A stretch of DNA of 64,000 bases from Bacillus sp. ISL-18 (GTDB lineage Bacteria; Bacillota; Bacilli; Bacillales; Cytobacillaceae). The translations under genes and the position numbers were made by a program. The DNA lies in the NCBI RefSeq assembly GCF_018613415.1, contig NZ_JAGGQG010000009.1, positions 1 through 64,000 on the forward strand, written 5' to 3'. Numbering within the stretch: position 1 is the stretch's first letter; each line of letters starts with the position of its first letter. Below the pieces are notes generated by a model that was given only the letters and a program-made list of their open reading frames with translations, had not been told where the DNA came from and did no database searches. Shown piece after piece: positions 63,719-64,000 of the stretch.

Positions 63719-64000
63719 GGTTAACTTAACCGATAGAGCACCCACGGAATCTTCAAGGTGAGAAATTTTTGTAGCACCAATAATAGGAGCTGTGACTGGT
63801 TCTTTCTGCAGTAACCAGGCAAGTGCAATTTGTGCTCTAAGTACACCATGTTTTTCCGCCAATTCCCCAACTCTCTCTACAACAAGACGGTCGTTATTTT
63901 CAGTGGCACCGTATTTAGATTTTTGAGTTGCATCCGTTTCAGAACGGAGAGTGTCTTCTGACCAATCACGGGTAAGCCTACCTGACGCAAGTGGACTATA
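63644..64000 (-). CDS. Aldo/keto reductase, C-terminal part (runs off the window)
   Basis: 118 residues visible, from YSPLASGRLTRDW onward. IALAWLLQKEPVTAPIIGATKISHLEDSVGAL is the NADPH-binding C-terminal region of YhdN/IolS-type aldo/keto reductases. The frame is open to base 64000, so the gene begins outside the window; an internal ATG at 63862 is not the start. A truncated copy of its 3' end is at 62604..62747. Confidence 0.88.
   Translation of the reverse strand, partial: YSPLASGRLTRDWSEDTLRSETDATQKSKYGATENNDRLVVERVGELAEKHGVLRAQIALAWLLQKEPVTAPIIGATKISHLEDSVGALSVKLTTEEVAYLEEPYVPHPVVGALGSKQ

Overview
The window is chromosomal DNA of a Gram-positive, endospore-forming Bacillaceae. The evidence is AT-rich DNA, strong AGGAGG ribosome binding sites with frequent GTG/TTG starts, four small spore proteins (SspP, SspO, SspN, Tlp), and a gene order acnA - yneN - tlp - yneP - yneQ - yneR - plsY - yneT - parE - parC that I recall from the terminus half of the Bacillus subtilis chromosome. 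I cannot name the species; a Neobacillus/Mesobacillus-type Bacillus is an inference.

The organism appears to decode selenocysteine. The window holds selA, plus three genes interrupted in frame by TGA at the position where homologues carry a redox Cys: selD (7578..6523), a SelW/Rdx-like protein (7720..7959) and a HesB-like YneR homologue (22074..22364). Each TGA is followed by a small hairpin with G in its apical loop, as expected of a bacterial SECIS element. Standard ORF calling truncates selD and misses the other two. selB and tRNA-Sec were not seen in the window.

Layout. 0-2.1 kb: guanine-class purine riboswitch with xpt-pbuX. 2.3-6.3 kb: nitronate monooxygenase, a small membrane protein and a kbl-tdh threonine-to-glycine operon. 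6.4-10.1 kb: selenium cluster (selD, SelW-like, Hsp20, selA). 10.1-31 kb: the conserved acnA-to-parC backbone, with an attenuator-controlled ABC-F gene, a tandem-AAA SpoVK-like protein, a CapA-like protein and a response regulator/diguanylate cyclase + histidine kinase pair inserted. 31-37 kb: secreted protein, a MarR-controlled heterodimeric ABC exporter and a DUF1206 protein. 37-42.5 kb: a decayed beta-propeller gene, a BlaI/M56 sensor pair linked by shared operators to LspA, DoxX and DsbA-like genes, and a pair of related unknown proteins. 43-48.3 kb: MDR reductase, a VOC gene broken by a precise 228-bp inversion, DUF1232 protein, a XerS-like recombinase and a TPR protein.

48.7-64 kb is a redox-enzyme island: cupin, four aldo/keto reductases, nitroreductase, pirin, two SDRs, two NmrA-like reductases, AhpD-like and NTF2-like proteins. 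It is built around repeated copies of one TetR regulator and its operator region. Two regulators are intact (57183, 62040), one is a remnant without its DNA-binding domain, and five copies of the roughly 110-bp operator region are present in various stages of decay. The likely theme is an electrophile/quinone stress regulon grown by duplication and now eroding (wrbA remnant, MFS remnant, duplicated AKR tail).
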